Shown here: piece after piece, positions 15,676 to 21,802 of the stretch
How positions within the stretch are numbered: position 1 is the first letter of the stretch
How the letters are laid out: each line of letters begins with the position of its first letter
IMG/VR virus record: IMGVR_UViG_3300022200_006438
Span: 1-23,955 of that record
From: a virus
Reading direction: 5' to 3' (one strand)
DNA: 23,955 bases
Notes under the pieces: model-generated
The model's input: the letters and a program-made list of their open reading frames with translations, nothing else
Told to the model about the DNA's origin: nothing
Database searches by the model: none
Position numbers and translations under genes: made by a program

Positions 15676-16807
15676 GACGGGACAAGACTACTGGCTTGAA
15701 CTCGATGCTCTCAAGGTCAAAATCTTGTCCAGAGCTAACAAGCTCGAAAGAAACATAACGCGAGCTCATACCTCGACCTAATTTGATCTTAGCAGTACGC
15801 ATAGATTGGGCAGAAACGGAGTAGGTATAGGTCTGCCCATCAGCTGTGATTATCTTCAGAACATAATCACCGTCGCCTCTGACTCCTAAATAGGCCGCAT
15901 CCAACGATGTTAGATACGGGCCGCCGAACTGATGGAACCCGCTGCGGATGGTCGCCACGATATCCGTAGAGTCGTCATCGTCCCCAGTAAGCTCGTATAG
16001 CCCGTCTTTAGAGGCAGCGTAATACCGGTTGCCCATATATCCGAAGCTATTAAAAGGGAAATTCAGGTAGCTAGAAACTGAGCCGGTTCTCGTATTAACG
16101 GCCCAGGCTACTAGGTTATCACCGGCACTAAACGCCGCCGATATCTCTACTTCGTCAGTAACCTCGGAGCTAAACACGAAGTTCAGAATCTGGTCATCCG
16201 ATATATCTAAGCCGTCCTCGGAGACCACAACTAATGAGAAAGTAGGTGCAAGCGTATCCTGTACAGAGGCACTTTCTAAAATAGCCGCCGTGGGATACAA
16301 ATGCGCCAAGGTAGAACTAGAGAGCGTTACTCCATTCGTCACCGAGGCTGCAAATGCGCGAGCTACGTTGTCCGAAAGAACTGACGACTCCTCGTATGTT
16401 CCGCCGATTGCTAGTTTTAGCGCAGCTACTAATGACACCCCTACTCTGTCAATAAGTAGGGCTGCTAAGATTCCAGCTGCGTCTTCGCTTATATCTACAG
16501 AATCAGAAGCTAGTGCATGGTCTATTAGAGACAGAACCCCTGTAGTACGAAAAGACTGCTGCATTTCTACGGAAAATATCCGAGAAAGGACTTGTACTAG
16601 AGAGATACGCACCTCTTCATCTTGTGTGAGATGTAGAGTCAAAGATAAGTCAGGGGTGATAGAAAGCGCGTCGGATAACGCACTTGATAGATCGCCGACA
16701 CTAGACGGTGAGATGCTGGCCGTATCAGATACTATACTTGATAGCTCACCGACACTAGCCAATGAAACATTAGCTGTATCAGTTAATGCGCCTTCTACTA
16801 TAGGCAT
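15668..16807 (-). CDS. Phage tail/structural protein with N-terminal tandem repeats
   Basis: This 379-aa protein starts at ATG 16807. Its first ~45 residues are 18-residue repeats of the type (S)DTASISPSSVGDLSS. About 45-200 are Ala/Leu/Ser-rich and resemble degenerate copies of the same pattern (LSD / SASV / VSL). The C-terminal half (about 215-379) looks like a compact beta domain (VAWAVNTRTGSVSSY, NRYYAASKDGLYEL, SGQDFDLESIEF) that I recall from podovirus structural proteins without a settled function. It is followed by the 988-aa gene with an 8-base overlap and preceded by the strong 16828-16858 hairpin. A tail or appendage role is inferred from context. Confidence 0.75.
   Translation of the reverse strand: MPIVEGALTDTANVSLASVGELSSIVSDTASISPSSVGDLSSALSDALSITPDLSLTLHLTQDEEVRISLVQVLSRIFSVEMQQSFRTTGVLSLIDHALASDSVDISEDAAGILAALLIDRVGVSLVAALKLAIGGTYEESSVLSDNVARAFAASVTNGVTLSSSTLAHLYPTAAILESASVQDTLAPTFSLVVVSEDGLDISDDQILNFVFSSEVTDEVEISAAFSAGDNLVAWAVNTRTGSVSSYLNFPFNSFGYMGNRYYAASKDGLYELTGDDDDSTDIVATIRSGFHQFGGPYLTSLDAAYLGVRGDGDYVLKIITADGQTYTYSVSAQSMRTAKIKLGRGMSSRYVSFELVSSGQDFDLESIEFKPVVLSRRV
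16674..16781 (-). repeat. Two 54-base tandem repeats
   Basis: Units at 16674-16727 and 16728-16781 are adjacent and agree at 39 of 54 positions. They share blocks such as ACTTGATAG and CCGACACTAG. They encode two 18-residue repeats near the N-terminus of the 379-aa protein, and a further degenerate unit seems to follow in the coding direction. Confidence 0.8.
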
Positions 16808-16827
16808 CTTAGCCCTCTCTAAATACG

Positions 16828-16858
16828 TAATAGGCCGGGAGTAACCCCCGGCCTATTA
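16828..16858. terminator. Strong intergenic hairpin between two structural genes
   Basis: TAATAGGCCGGG (16828-16839) and CCCGGCCTATTA (16847-16858) form a perfect 12-base-pair stem with a 7-base loop. It starts four bases past the stop of the 187-aa gene on the - strand. It is not followed by a clear T-run, so it may be a weak terminator, an attenuator or a 3' mRNA stabiliser that sets a higher level for the upstream gene. Confidence 0.6.
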
Positions 16859-16861
16859 ACT

Positions 16862-17425
16862 TTATGCAGAGGCTGCCGAGAACGTGTAGGTCAACAACAA
16901 TTCGTCACCGCTATCTACATTCTTAGTAGAAGCAAAACGAGCAGCTGAGAACAACGTGCCGGTAGTAGCCGACTTAGCTGACGCACTTACCAAAAACGCG
17001 CCGTACAAGGTCTTGGTAGCGTTGAAAGTAAACGTGGCTCGGCTAGCGCTGTTGGTGATGCTCTGGCTAGAAGCGGCCGCTTCAGTGAATTCGCGACGAG
17101 TAGCTTCGTCATACGCCGTGGTCTCAGTAGCAGCAGAGGTAATCGTCGCGGCAGTTACGGCAGCTACAGGAGTGTAGTTACCTTCAAACAAACCGAGGTA
17201 CCAGGTAGTGACTTGGGTACTGCCATGCAGAACAACATCTAGAAGATGGTTCAGACCTTCGTTTACGACTAAGTTATGATCTTCAAAACGATCAATAACT
17301 TCGCCGTTACGGACAATCTCGCCCTCAAAAACGCCGCCAATAGTCAAACGCTGTGACGGAACGAGTACTCGGCCACCGTCGACTTCAAAATTGCCATCGA
17401 GAATGGCTTTCTGTAATTCGTTCAT
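16862..17425 (-). CDS. Conserved phage virion protein (tail or capsid-associated)
   Basis: This protein is 187 aa from ATG 17425, which has AGGAG seven bases upstream. A second ATG six bases earlier (17431) sits almost on the ribosome binding site and is less likely. The pattern VNEGLNHLLDVVLHGSTQVTTWYLGLF...YTPVA, then YDEATRREFTEAAASSQSITNSAS and KTLYGAFLVSASAKS, is one I recall from conserved podovirus structural proteins. The C-terminal half is Ala/Thr/Ser-rich and beta-like. The strong hairpin just downstream would suit an abundant virion protein. No enzymatic motif is seen, and the exact virion position is unknown. Confidence 0.8.
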   Translation of the reverse strand: MNELQKAILDGNFEVDGGRVLVPSQRLTIGGVFEGEIVRNGEVIDRFEDHNLVVNEGLNHLLDVVLHGSTQVTTWYLGLFEGNYTPVAAVTAATITSAATETTAYDEATRREFTEAAASSQSITNSASRATFTFNATKTLYGAFLVSASAKSATTGTLFSAARFASTKNVDSGDELLLTYTFSAASA

Positions 17426-17427
17426 TT

Positions 17428-18459
17428 TCATGCTCCTGAGAAACGAATAATTTCTGCATCAACATAATCCCCTACTCGAGCCCTCGAGGTAGGGGTGCCC
17501 GCGTTATCTAAAACGCCTACATACTGGGCTACCCCATCCTGAAATCGGAACATGGAAGCCATGTGGCCAGTTTCAGGAAATAGGTATTTAGCCTGGGTCA
17601 AATTATTACATACGCCGCCAGGTAAACCAACACACAGGCCGTCCGTAGTCAAGAAGAAGCCCGCCTCCGCCACCGCCTGTGGTTTGTCGCTAATGGCGTC
17701 GGTCTGCGTGTACACGACCGAGCCAGGAATCATGCCGGCGTCCGTTATCTTAATACGCCGCATTTCAGTGAACGCGCCGGTTAGGAAGTACACACCGGTC
17801 TCGGTCCCTACGTATAGACCGTCTTGGACGTGCGCCAACCCCGTGATCTTAGACTCGAACTGAATAAAATTACGGGTCTTATCTACTAGTTTGTAGAGAA
17901 ACAGCTCCGTGGCCCACAGCAGATTGTCATCGGCCAGATAGATGCGCCCGTTGAAGTGCGCCAAGGATGTAGCGGTCGGGGGCTTACCGAATAACCGCCC
18001 CCTGACTTCAGGTAGCTCGTCCGACGGGTTTACTACCGGGCTGATCCACTGGCCTGCGGAAGTCGTAGCCCCCCAGTCGCCGACGGTGTCGTCCTCGGCA
18101 ACGATGCCAGAAGCAGTAGAGGAACAGAAATATATATCTGACGCTACAGTGACATACGCTAAACGCTCAGCGCCTATACCAGTTTTTATCGGAGATGTGG
18201 TGCCGTCCGGATAAACCCGGCTCAGTACCCCATCCTTAACTACGAGGGTCTTAGTTCCGTTGGAATACAGACTATGGAATTGACCGTCAGCGAGCTTTCT
18301 GTACCCGCGACGACGACGGATCTGACCAGCATCGTCGATATCAATATTGTCGCCCTTAAGAAGCTGTTTCTTATTAAGCCGCTCCTCAGATACGACGTTT
18401 GTTAGGCCAACAAACTCGTTGAAAATAACTGAGTCCGACGGCCTATTACGAACTGTCAC
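17428..18459 (-). CDS. Beta-propeller-like phage tail protein
   Basis: This 343-aa protein overlaps the upstream 60-aa gene by 4 bases (ATGA) and ends on the ribosome binding site of the 187-aa gene. The N-terminus (LLKGDNIDIDDAGQIRRRRGYRKL, about 34-57) matches a podovirus structural protein pattern: 'l-vg-NvdiDd-G-lsrR-Gy'. About residues 60-300 have repeated short beta blades (FHSLYSNGTKTLVVKDGVLSRV, IYFCSSTASG, RIYLADDNLLWATE, GLYVGTETGVYFLTG), suggesting a beta-propeller. Such proteins are placed in tail or head-tail stabilising structures. The assignment rests on recalled patterns and order, not a search. Confidence 0.75.
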   Translation of the reverse strand: MTVRNRPSDSVIFNEFVGLTNVVSEERLNKKQLLKGDNIDIDDAGQIRRRRGYRKLADGQFHSLYSNGTKTLVVKDGVLSRVYPDGTTSPIKTGIGAERLAYVTVASDIYFCSSTASGIVAEDDTVGDWGATTSAGQWISPVVNPSDELPEVRGRLFGKPPTATSLAHFNGRIYLADDNLLWATELFLYKLVDKTRNFIQFESKITGLAHVQDGLYVGTETGVYFLTGAFTEMRRIKITDAGMIPGSVVYTQTDAISDKPQAVAEAGFFLTTDGLCVGLPGGVCNNLTQAKYLFPETGHMASMFRFQDGVAQYVGVLDNAGTPTSRARVGDYVDAEIIRFSGA

Positions 18460-18638
18460 GCCTTGAAGCCCCTGAGCGTCTTAGCCAAACGAGCTCGTTG
18501 ACCCAGCTTACCGCCAGCTTTAGCGGCTTTGTTCAGCTTCTTGAGAGGTATTTTCTCACCAGCTTTGACACCGAGCATAGCTCGTAAAGCTCCGGGCTTC
18601 TTGATGGCATCCCGAATCCAGTTTTTATCAGTACCCAT
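18456..18638 (-). CDS. Small very basic phage protein
   Basis: This 60-aa protein is rich in Lys, Arg, Ala and Gly (KKPGALRAMLGVKAGEKIPLKKLNKAAKAGGKLGQRARLAKTL). The pattern WI--AIKKPGALR--LGV--GEKIP--KL--A is one I recall from small proteins in many phage late operons, whose function is not established. The high positive charge suggests nucleic-acid or scaffold binding. It overlaps the next gene by 4 bases (ATGA) and the previous one by 11 bases. Confidence 0.75.
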   Translation of the reverse strand: MGTDKNWIRDAIKKPGALRAMLGVKAGEKIPLKKLNKAAKAGGKLGQRARLAKTLRGFKA

Positions 18639-18765
18639 TGCGACGCATACCTCCGTCTTTCATACTACGAAGCGGGCTTTTAGGCGCTTTCTTCAAGCAT
18701 TTACCGGCCGCGGCGCAAGCTTTGGGAGTCTTACAACTAGAACAAGGCGAGAATGACTTCTGCAT
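18628..18765 (-). CDS. Small cysteine-rich basic protein
   Basis: This 45-aa protein starts at ATG 18765 with AAGGA five bases upstream. PCSSCKTPKACAAAGKCLKK carries four cysteines (residues 8, 11, 17, 23) in a CxxC-x5-C-x5-C arrangement that could bind a metal or form disulfides. It is Lys/Arg-rich after that. The pattern resembles small zinc-ribbon-like phage proteins lying next to KKPGALR-type proteins. Because it overlaps the next gene by 11 bases it is probably translationally linked. Function unknown. Confidence 0.7.
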   Translation of the reverse strand: MQKSFSPCSSCKTPKACAAAGKCLKKAPKSPLRSMKDGGMRRNGY

Positions 18766-18788
18766 AAAAATCCTTAAATATCAACGAG

Positions 18789-19034
18789 TTACCACTTGAC
18801 GCGGTTAGCCCAGTAGGCCGCCGACATCTTGCCTTTGGCGATGTTCTTAGCATGTCGCGCTTGGAACGATTTTCTACGTAGCCGACTCTTTTCTGATTCA
18901 CCTTTCTTATGCGGAGACCCAGATACGCCCTGCTGCCCGAACCTAATGACCTTTTCTTTACCGCCAGAGCACGCTTTTACGACGTGGGATTTCTTAGGAT
19001 GCCCGGTCGTGCGTCTAGGCTTATTACAAGGCAT
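18789..19034 (-). CDS. Small basic MPCNKP-type phage protein
   Basis: This 81-aa protein starts at ATG 19034 with TAAGG five bases upstream. The frame is open to an ATG at 19073, but that ATG has no ribosome binding site. The sequence (MPCNKPRRT, SHVVKACSGGKEKVIRFGQQGV, RKSFQARHAKNIAKGKMSAAYWANRVKW) fits a widespread phage family of unknown function whose members begin MPCNKP and end in AAYWAN-VKW. It is strongly basic, with Cys3 and a second Cys near 25, suggesting binding to DNA or the virion interior. Confidence 0.8.
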   Translation of the reverse strand: MPCNKPRRTTGHPKKSHVVKACSGGKEKVIRFGQQGVSGSPHKKGESEKSRLRRKSFQARHAKNIAKGKMSAAYWANRVKW

Positions 19035-19081
19035 ATCTGCCTTAGAGGCTCTGCGTAAAGATGATCTAGACATACCGTCGA

Positions 19082-19261
19082 TTATAACCCAACAAACTCG
19101 ATAGTGTAATTTTGGTCAAGATGAACCATATCCCCATCGCGTCGGCGCTTACATAATACGTATTTCATGCCTCTATTCTCGAGCACCTCGTATTTTTCGC
19201 CGTCGAGAATAAATACCTCCCCTTCCAACATCTGCCCAACAGTAGGCGGTTCATCGATCAT
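19082..19261 (-). CDS. Small acidic beta-rich protein, function unknown
   Basis: This 59-aa protein starts at ATG 19261 with GGAG six bases upstream. A TTG at 19276 would add five residues but has no such site. MIDEPPTVGQMLEGEVFILDGEKYEVLENRG looks like a small beta-barrel start, followed by KYVLCKRRRDGDMVHLDQNYTIEFVGL. The size and beta pattern suggest an OB-like or SH3-like fold, which is a guess. No family is recognised. Confidence 0.65.
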   Translation of the reverse strand: MIDEPPTVGQMLEGEVFILDGEKYEVLENRGMKYVLCKRRRDGDMVHLDQNYTIEFVGL

Positions 19262-19272
19262 GTGCCGCTCCG

Positions 19273-19443
19273 TCAACGATGAAAATGCGTAGTAGCTGCT
19301 TCGAGCTTTTCATACGTCTCTTTCGGCATGTTTGTGTGCATGCCGTAATGGGATAAAACCTTACGAAGAGCATGGATAATCTCGCCTTTGTTTTTGGCCG
19401 TATCTATGTCTTTCCACAAGTCCCTCAAATCAAAACACTCCAT
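19273..19443 (-). CDS. Small helical protein, function unknown
   Basis: This is a 56-aa ORF from ATG 19443 with GAGG about six bases upstream, ending TGA at 19275-19273. It is charged and helical (MECFDLRDLWKDIDTAKNKGEIIHALRKVLSHYGMHTNMPKE, shown in part), with no signal, span or paired cysteines. The good ribosome binding site and tight fit to its neighbour support it as real. Function unknown. Confidence 0.6.
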   Translation of the reverse strand: MECFDLRDLWKDIDTAKNKGEIIHALRKVLSHYGMHTNMPKETYEKLEAATTHFHR

Positions 19444-19474
19444 TCTATCCTCATAGTATTTATTTTCAGTATTT

Positions 19475-19579
19475 TTACAGTGCCGCGAAACGATCTATCG
19501 GTGCACAACCAGTTGTACCGACCAAGAACAACAATATAAGAACTACTAGCGACCATTGCAAAAAGGTTTTGGTAGTCAT
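19475..19579 (-). CDS. Tiny lipoprotein (34 aa)
   Basis: This ORF is 34 codons from ATG 19579 to TAA 19477-19475. Residues 8-24 are hydrophobic (QWSLVVLILLFLVGTTG) and Cys25 follows TTG, giving a lipobox-like site that would leave a mature peptide of only about 10 residues (CAPIDRFAAL). Its start overlaps the stop of the 60-aa membrane protein by one base (TAATG). That is the usual order for an inner-spanin/outer-spanin pair, though both are unusually short. An entericidin-like small lipoprotein is an alternative. Confidence 0.55.
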   Translation of the reverse strand: MTTKTFLQWSLVVLILLFLVGTTGCAPIDRFAAL

Positions 19580-19761
19580 TAGGTCAATCTGTCCTCAAGT
19601 CGGTGTAATTCAGTACGAGTCACACAATCCCTGGCCATTTCCTCCCTTGTTTTGTTTAGAAGAATCTGGATGCGGTGAAGCTCAGTAGTTTTTTCTCGTA
19701 AAAAATACCCAACTACTATAATCAAGACTGTCAGCAGTAAGTTCCATAGAAAGTAGTCCAT
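19579..19761 (-). CDS. Small N-terminally anchored membrane protein (i-spanin-like candidate)
   Basis: This 60-aa protein has a transmembrane helix at about residues 4-21 (FLWNLLLTVLIIVVGYFL). A charged helix then runs to the end (REKTTELHRIQILLNKTREEMARD...LHRLEDRLT), with heptad-like Leu/Ile spacing. An N-terminal anchor plus coiled-coil ectodomain is the shape of an inner-membrane spanin, but typical ones exceed 90 aa. Its start overlaps the upstream lipoprotein stop (TGATG), and its stop overlaps the start of the tiny lipoprotein. Spanin function is inferred from shape and order only. Confidence 0.6.
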   Translation of the reverse strand: MDYFLWNLLLTVLIIVVGYFLREKTTELHRIQILLNKTREEMARDCVTRTELHRLEDRLT

Positions 19762-20000
19762 CAGTTTTCCCTAATGCAGACCATATCGGGCTGGCGTCCA
19801 CACCAGTCGGTTAGCTCAAGTGTACCGTAAATCCTACGTTCTTCTTCAGTATATGTAAGCTGTCGCAATTCTGCACAACCAGTTAGGGTGCTGGCAACGA
19901 CCACCCCGGCCAGCACGGGTCGCAAGTACCGGGTCGCTCGAAACTGGTGGCCTACTCCCCCGTCCTGAGATGCACGGTGTGTGTTTAAGGTTTCGGCCAT
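19761..20000 (-). CDS. Small lipoprotein
   Basis: This 79-aa protein has a signal segment at about residues 25-41 (YLRPVLAGVVVASTLTG) followed by Cys42. The lipobox L-T-G-C is canonical. The 41 residues before the Cys are long for a lipoprotein signal, so translation may begin further in. The mature part (about 38 aa) has two more Cys near its end and acidic Glu/Asp residues. It is translated right after the 162-aa membrane protein (TAATG overlap) and before the 60-aa membrane protein. It could be an outer-membrane partner in lysis or an exclusion lipoprotein. Not resolved. Confidence 0.65.
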   Translation of the reverse strand: MAETLNTHRASQDGGVGHQFRATRYLRPVLAGVVVASTLTGCAELRQLTYTEEERRIYGTLELTDWCGRQPDMVCIREN

Positions 20001-20488
20001 TAACTCTTACCGAGGTAAAAGCTGCCCGCTGCGAGGATCGAAATTTTGATCCAGTCGAATGCCACAACGGCATTCTCCAAGCGGACAAACTCAGTCACGG
20101 TCTTGGTGGTGTCGATAATGCCGAGGAAGTTGAAGCCCTTGGTCACTTCGACCGGGACGACCACATCAAAGCCACCTTGTGCGGCAGTCAGAAGCAGCCA
20201 GCCGAAGTAGAGCATTGCCGCCACGAACACGCGGCGTGCCCACGGAGACCACTTATCCACGCCCACACGAGCTGCGGCAGCATTGGCAGATTCTGTAGCT
20301 GCTTTCTGGTCTGCGGCTTTTACTTCCTGCTCACCACGCATCATTTCAAGCTGATGCTTTTGCAGCTCCATCTGCTGACGCTGCGCTTCAGCCTTGGCTT
20401 TCTGGCCGGTGCTGATGAATTTAGAGACCATGCCGAGGACGCTGCCTCCGGCCATGACGGCGATTTCTGGACCTAGTGCTTCAAGCAT
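20000..20488 (-). CDS. Membrane protein, holin-like candidate
   Basis: This 162-aa protein starts at ATG 20488 behind AAGGGAG. The open frame extends upstream to 20569 but lacks a comparable site. A weak hydrophobic N-terminus (about 5-24) precedes a Gln/Glu/Lys-rich helix (27-70). A membrane helix (about 86-105, VFVAAMLYFGWLLLTAAQ) and a C-terminal hydrophobic segment (about 143-160, WIKISILAAGSFYLG) follow. This resembles phage holins of the three-span type, but no diagnostic motif is visible. It is followed with one-base overlap by lipoprotein and membrane-protein genes, which supports a lysis-cassette reading. Confidence 0.55.
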   Translation of the reverse strand: MLEALGPEIAVMAGGSVLGMVSKFISTGQKAKAEAQRQQMELQKHQLEMMRGEQEVKAADQKAATESANAAAARVGVDKWSPWARRVFVAAMLYFGWLLLTAAQGGFDVVVPVEVTKGFNFLGIIDTTKTVTEFVRLENAVVAFDWIKISILAAGSFYLGKS

Positions 20489-20639
20489 GGTTGTCTCCCT
20501 TACAGTCTCTGGCGAGACAGTTGTAAATAGACTGAAGTACCCCCACCACTCTGCGACGCTTTGTATCATCTGGGCTTACCAGCGCCTCAATGGCTTCAGC
20601 AAGACCATCCATCAGGTCCCGCTTTTGATCGTCACTCAT
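20481..20639 (-). CDS. Small soluble helical protein, function unknown
   Basis: This 52-aa protein starts at ATG 20639, in a region with GGATGGAG just upstream. An ATG at 20645 (54 aa) is the alternative. The frame is open upstream to 20918, but there it lies inside the EF-hand gene, so only the downstream part is likely coding. It is charged and helical (MSDDQKRDLMDGLAEAIEALVSPDDTKRRR, shown in part) with two Cys near the end. It overlaps its neighbours by 8 bases on each side, so coupled translation is likely. Function unknown. Confidence 0.6.
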   Translation of the reverse strand: MSDDQKRDLMDGLAEAIEALVSPDDTKRRRVVGVLQSIYNCLARDCKGDNHA

Positions 20640-20970
20640 CTCCATCCTTTTTTCCTTTCTTTTCCTTACCCTTGACGTAGGCATCTGCGCCGAAGAATGC
20701 TGAAACCACCAGCCCAACGGACATGAAGTAGACGCCAGACATGTCGCCAATGATCTTGGACTCGTTATCAAATCCGAGTGCGCCGCTGGCGAACACAAAC
20801 AATGGGTATCCAAGCATGCCGAACAACGCAAACCATACCATTTTCCTTTGCTGGTCACGCTTTGCGTCCTCATCTTCCATCTCACGACGGAGGCGCTCAA
20901 TGTGGATCTGGTATTCATTTGCGTCGATTTTGCCGTCGCCGTTTAAATCTGCTTTTTCAAAGTCGGTCAT
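20632..20970 (-). CDS. EF-hand membrane protein
   Basis: This 112-aa protein starts at ATG 20970 with AGGA eight bases upstream. Residues 8-19 (DLNGDGKIDANE) form a complete calcium-binding EF-hand loop with ligands at positions 1, 3, 5 and 12. A charged helix (about 22-43) leads to two membrane helices (about 45-63 and 76-96) and a Lys-rich tail. I recall EF-hand two-span proteins of this kind in marine phage contigs, without a known function. Calcium-linked control of a membrane process is possible. The upstream gene stops one base before this start region. Confidence 0.75.
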   Translation of the reverse strand: MTDFEKADLNGDGKIDANEYQIHIERLRREMEDEDAKRDQQRKMVWFALFGMLGYPLFVFASGALGFDNESKIIGDMSGVYFMSVGLVVSAFFGADAYVKGKEKKGKKDGDE

Positions 20971-20971
20971 G

Positions 20972-21409
20972 TCAGTTTCCTGATAGGGGATTATCCAGAG
21001 CCTTTTGCAATTTGTCCTCAAGCTCGGCTTTGGTGTCCTCCACCTTGGCCTCGAACTTGTCCATTTTATCCTCGAACCGCACGATCTTGTCGTTGACCCG
21101 CTTCTCGATATCGTAGGTTAGCTGCTTGGCATCCCTGAGATTCTGCTCGATGGACTCCAACAGTCTTTCCTGTGTCTCGATCTTGTTGCTGGTCTGCTCC
21201 ATCTGTGCGGCATAGGCTCCTAGATCAAGGCTGGCGATCTCTTCGACCTTTTGATACATGGTAAAGCCACCGTACAGCGCACCCAACACAGAGCCGATTC
21301 CAGCAATCGCCATGCCGATGGTAGTCGGGGTCATGCGTAGACCGAACAGGGTGAACGCCTTGTCTTTTAGCCCTTCGATCTCGTCCAGTTTGTCGCCTAA
21401 GTCAGCCAT
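20972..21409 (-). CDS. Single-span membrane protein with long coiled coil
   Basis: This 145-aa protein starts at ATG 21409 and has no clear Shine-Dalgarno sequence. A charged N-terminal helix precedes a membrane segment at about residues 28-50 (PTTIGMAIAGIGSVLGALYGGF). From about 55 to 140 a Lys/Glu-rich coiled coil follows (LLESIEQNLRDAKQL, EDKMDKFEAKVEDTKAELEDKL). The architecture is close to an inner-membrane spanin, and the size is normal for one, unlike the 60-aa protein further on. Alternatively it is a membrane scaffold protein. Context of consecutive membrane proteins supports an envelope role. Confidence 0.7.
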   Translation of the reverse strand: MADLGDKLDEIEGLKDKAFTLFGLRMTPTTIGMAIAGIGSVLGALYGGFTMYQKVEEIASLDLGAYAAQMEQTSNKIETQERLLESIEQNLRDAKQLTYDIEKRVNDKIVRFEDKMDKFEAKVEDTKAELEDKLQKALDNPLSGN

Positions 21410-21422
21410 TTATAGTTGCCGG

Positions 21423-21441
21423 TATAATTGCTCTATAATTG
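21423..21441. repeat. Direct repeat TATAATTG x2 upstream of the 145-aa gene
   Basis: TATAATTG occurs at 21423-21430 and 21434-21441, 11 bases apart, about one helical turn. It sits in the gap between two leftward genes, and the second copy overlaps the stop region of the 79-aa gene. Read on + it contains two perfect -10 boxes with no good -35. It may be a protein-binding site or chance in an AT-rich gap. Confidence 0.3.
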
Positions 21442-21672
21442 ATCGTACTGATGGATTACGACTTTTGAACCCCCAACCTGCCGCACTTCAGGATCACACC
21501 AACAATCGACACCATTCGTATTGTGTTCTGGAGGATGGGCATAAACAGGAATTAGTTTAATCCCCTGCCCGATTAAATGATCGGCAGCGGCTTTTGAGGT
21601 GAACACTTCTGGTTCTTGAGCAGGATCGCTGTCATACAGAAGCCAAGCGGTTGGTTTAATTTCTTCGTTCAT
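21433..21672 (-). CDS. Small phage protein of the 'AW--Y...P-YAHPP' type
   Basis: This 79-aa protein starts at ATG 21672 with AAGGA seven bases upstream. It begins with a polar segment and PTAWLLYDSD, and includes KLIPVYAHPPEH at about residues 39-50. It also has two Cys close together (CWC) near 57-59. The pattern 'P-AW--Y ... IP-YAHPP' recurs in small phage proteins of unknown function, and the 96-aa protein at 23262 has a matching layout (PVAYVH ... TPLYTAPP). No enzymatic residues are recognisable. Confidence 0.7.
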   Translation of the reverse strand: MNEEIKPTAWLLYDSDPAQEPEVFTSKAAADHLIGQGIKLIPVYAHPPEHNTNGVDCWCDPEVRQVGGSKVVIHQYDQL

Positions 21673-21681
21673 GCTTTTTCC

Positions 21682-21792
21682 TTAAGAATGGTGTACATTT
21701 CTACTTCCCCCTTGTTGAGTGGTGTTCAGCTTGGGTTTGGGTTGTCCCTCGGAGAACTCTGTAATCGTCACCAACCACGCCTTGGATAGCAT
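21682..21792 (-). CDS. Possible 36-aa ORF
   Basis: This is a short ORF from ATG 21792 to TAA 21684-21682. It has only GAGG directly abutting the start, which is poor spacing. The product (begins MLSKAWLVTITEF) is polar with no domain, span or cysteine. It fills most of the 168-base gap between two leftward genes, and the next gene starts 10 bases after its stop. That fits the packing of the region, but coding is uncertain. Confidence 0.3.
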   Translation of the reverse strand: MLSKAWLVTITEFSEGQPKPKLNTTQQGGSRNVHHS

Positions 21793-21802
21793 CCTCGGCC
21801 CG

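Noticed and set aside
16290-16844. 184-codon + strand open frame
   Set aside because: It lies entirely opposite the 379-aa structural gene. The product is Ser/Thr-rich without domains and has no credible ribosome binding site, as expected from the shadow of an Ala/Ser-rich gene.
19074-19110. TATAAT before the MPCNKP-type gene, considered as a promoter for a longer product starting at 19073
   Set aside because: No convincing -35 element, and the ATG at 19034 has a good ribosome binding site and matches the start recalled for the family.
20481-20918. 145-codon - strand frame through the EF-hand gene
   Set aside because: The upstream two-thirds is in another frame of the EF-hand membrane gene, and its composition (Cys/Ser/Trp-rich) is unlike its neighbours. 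Only the last 52 codons, after ATG 20639, look coding.
20778-21116. 112-codon + strand frame opposite the membrane-protein genes
   Set aside because: It crosses two well-supported - strand genes and lacks an initiation signal.
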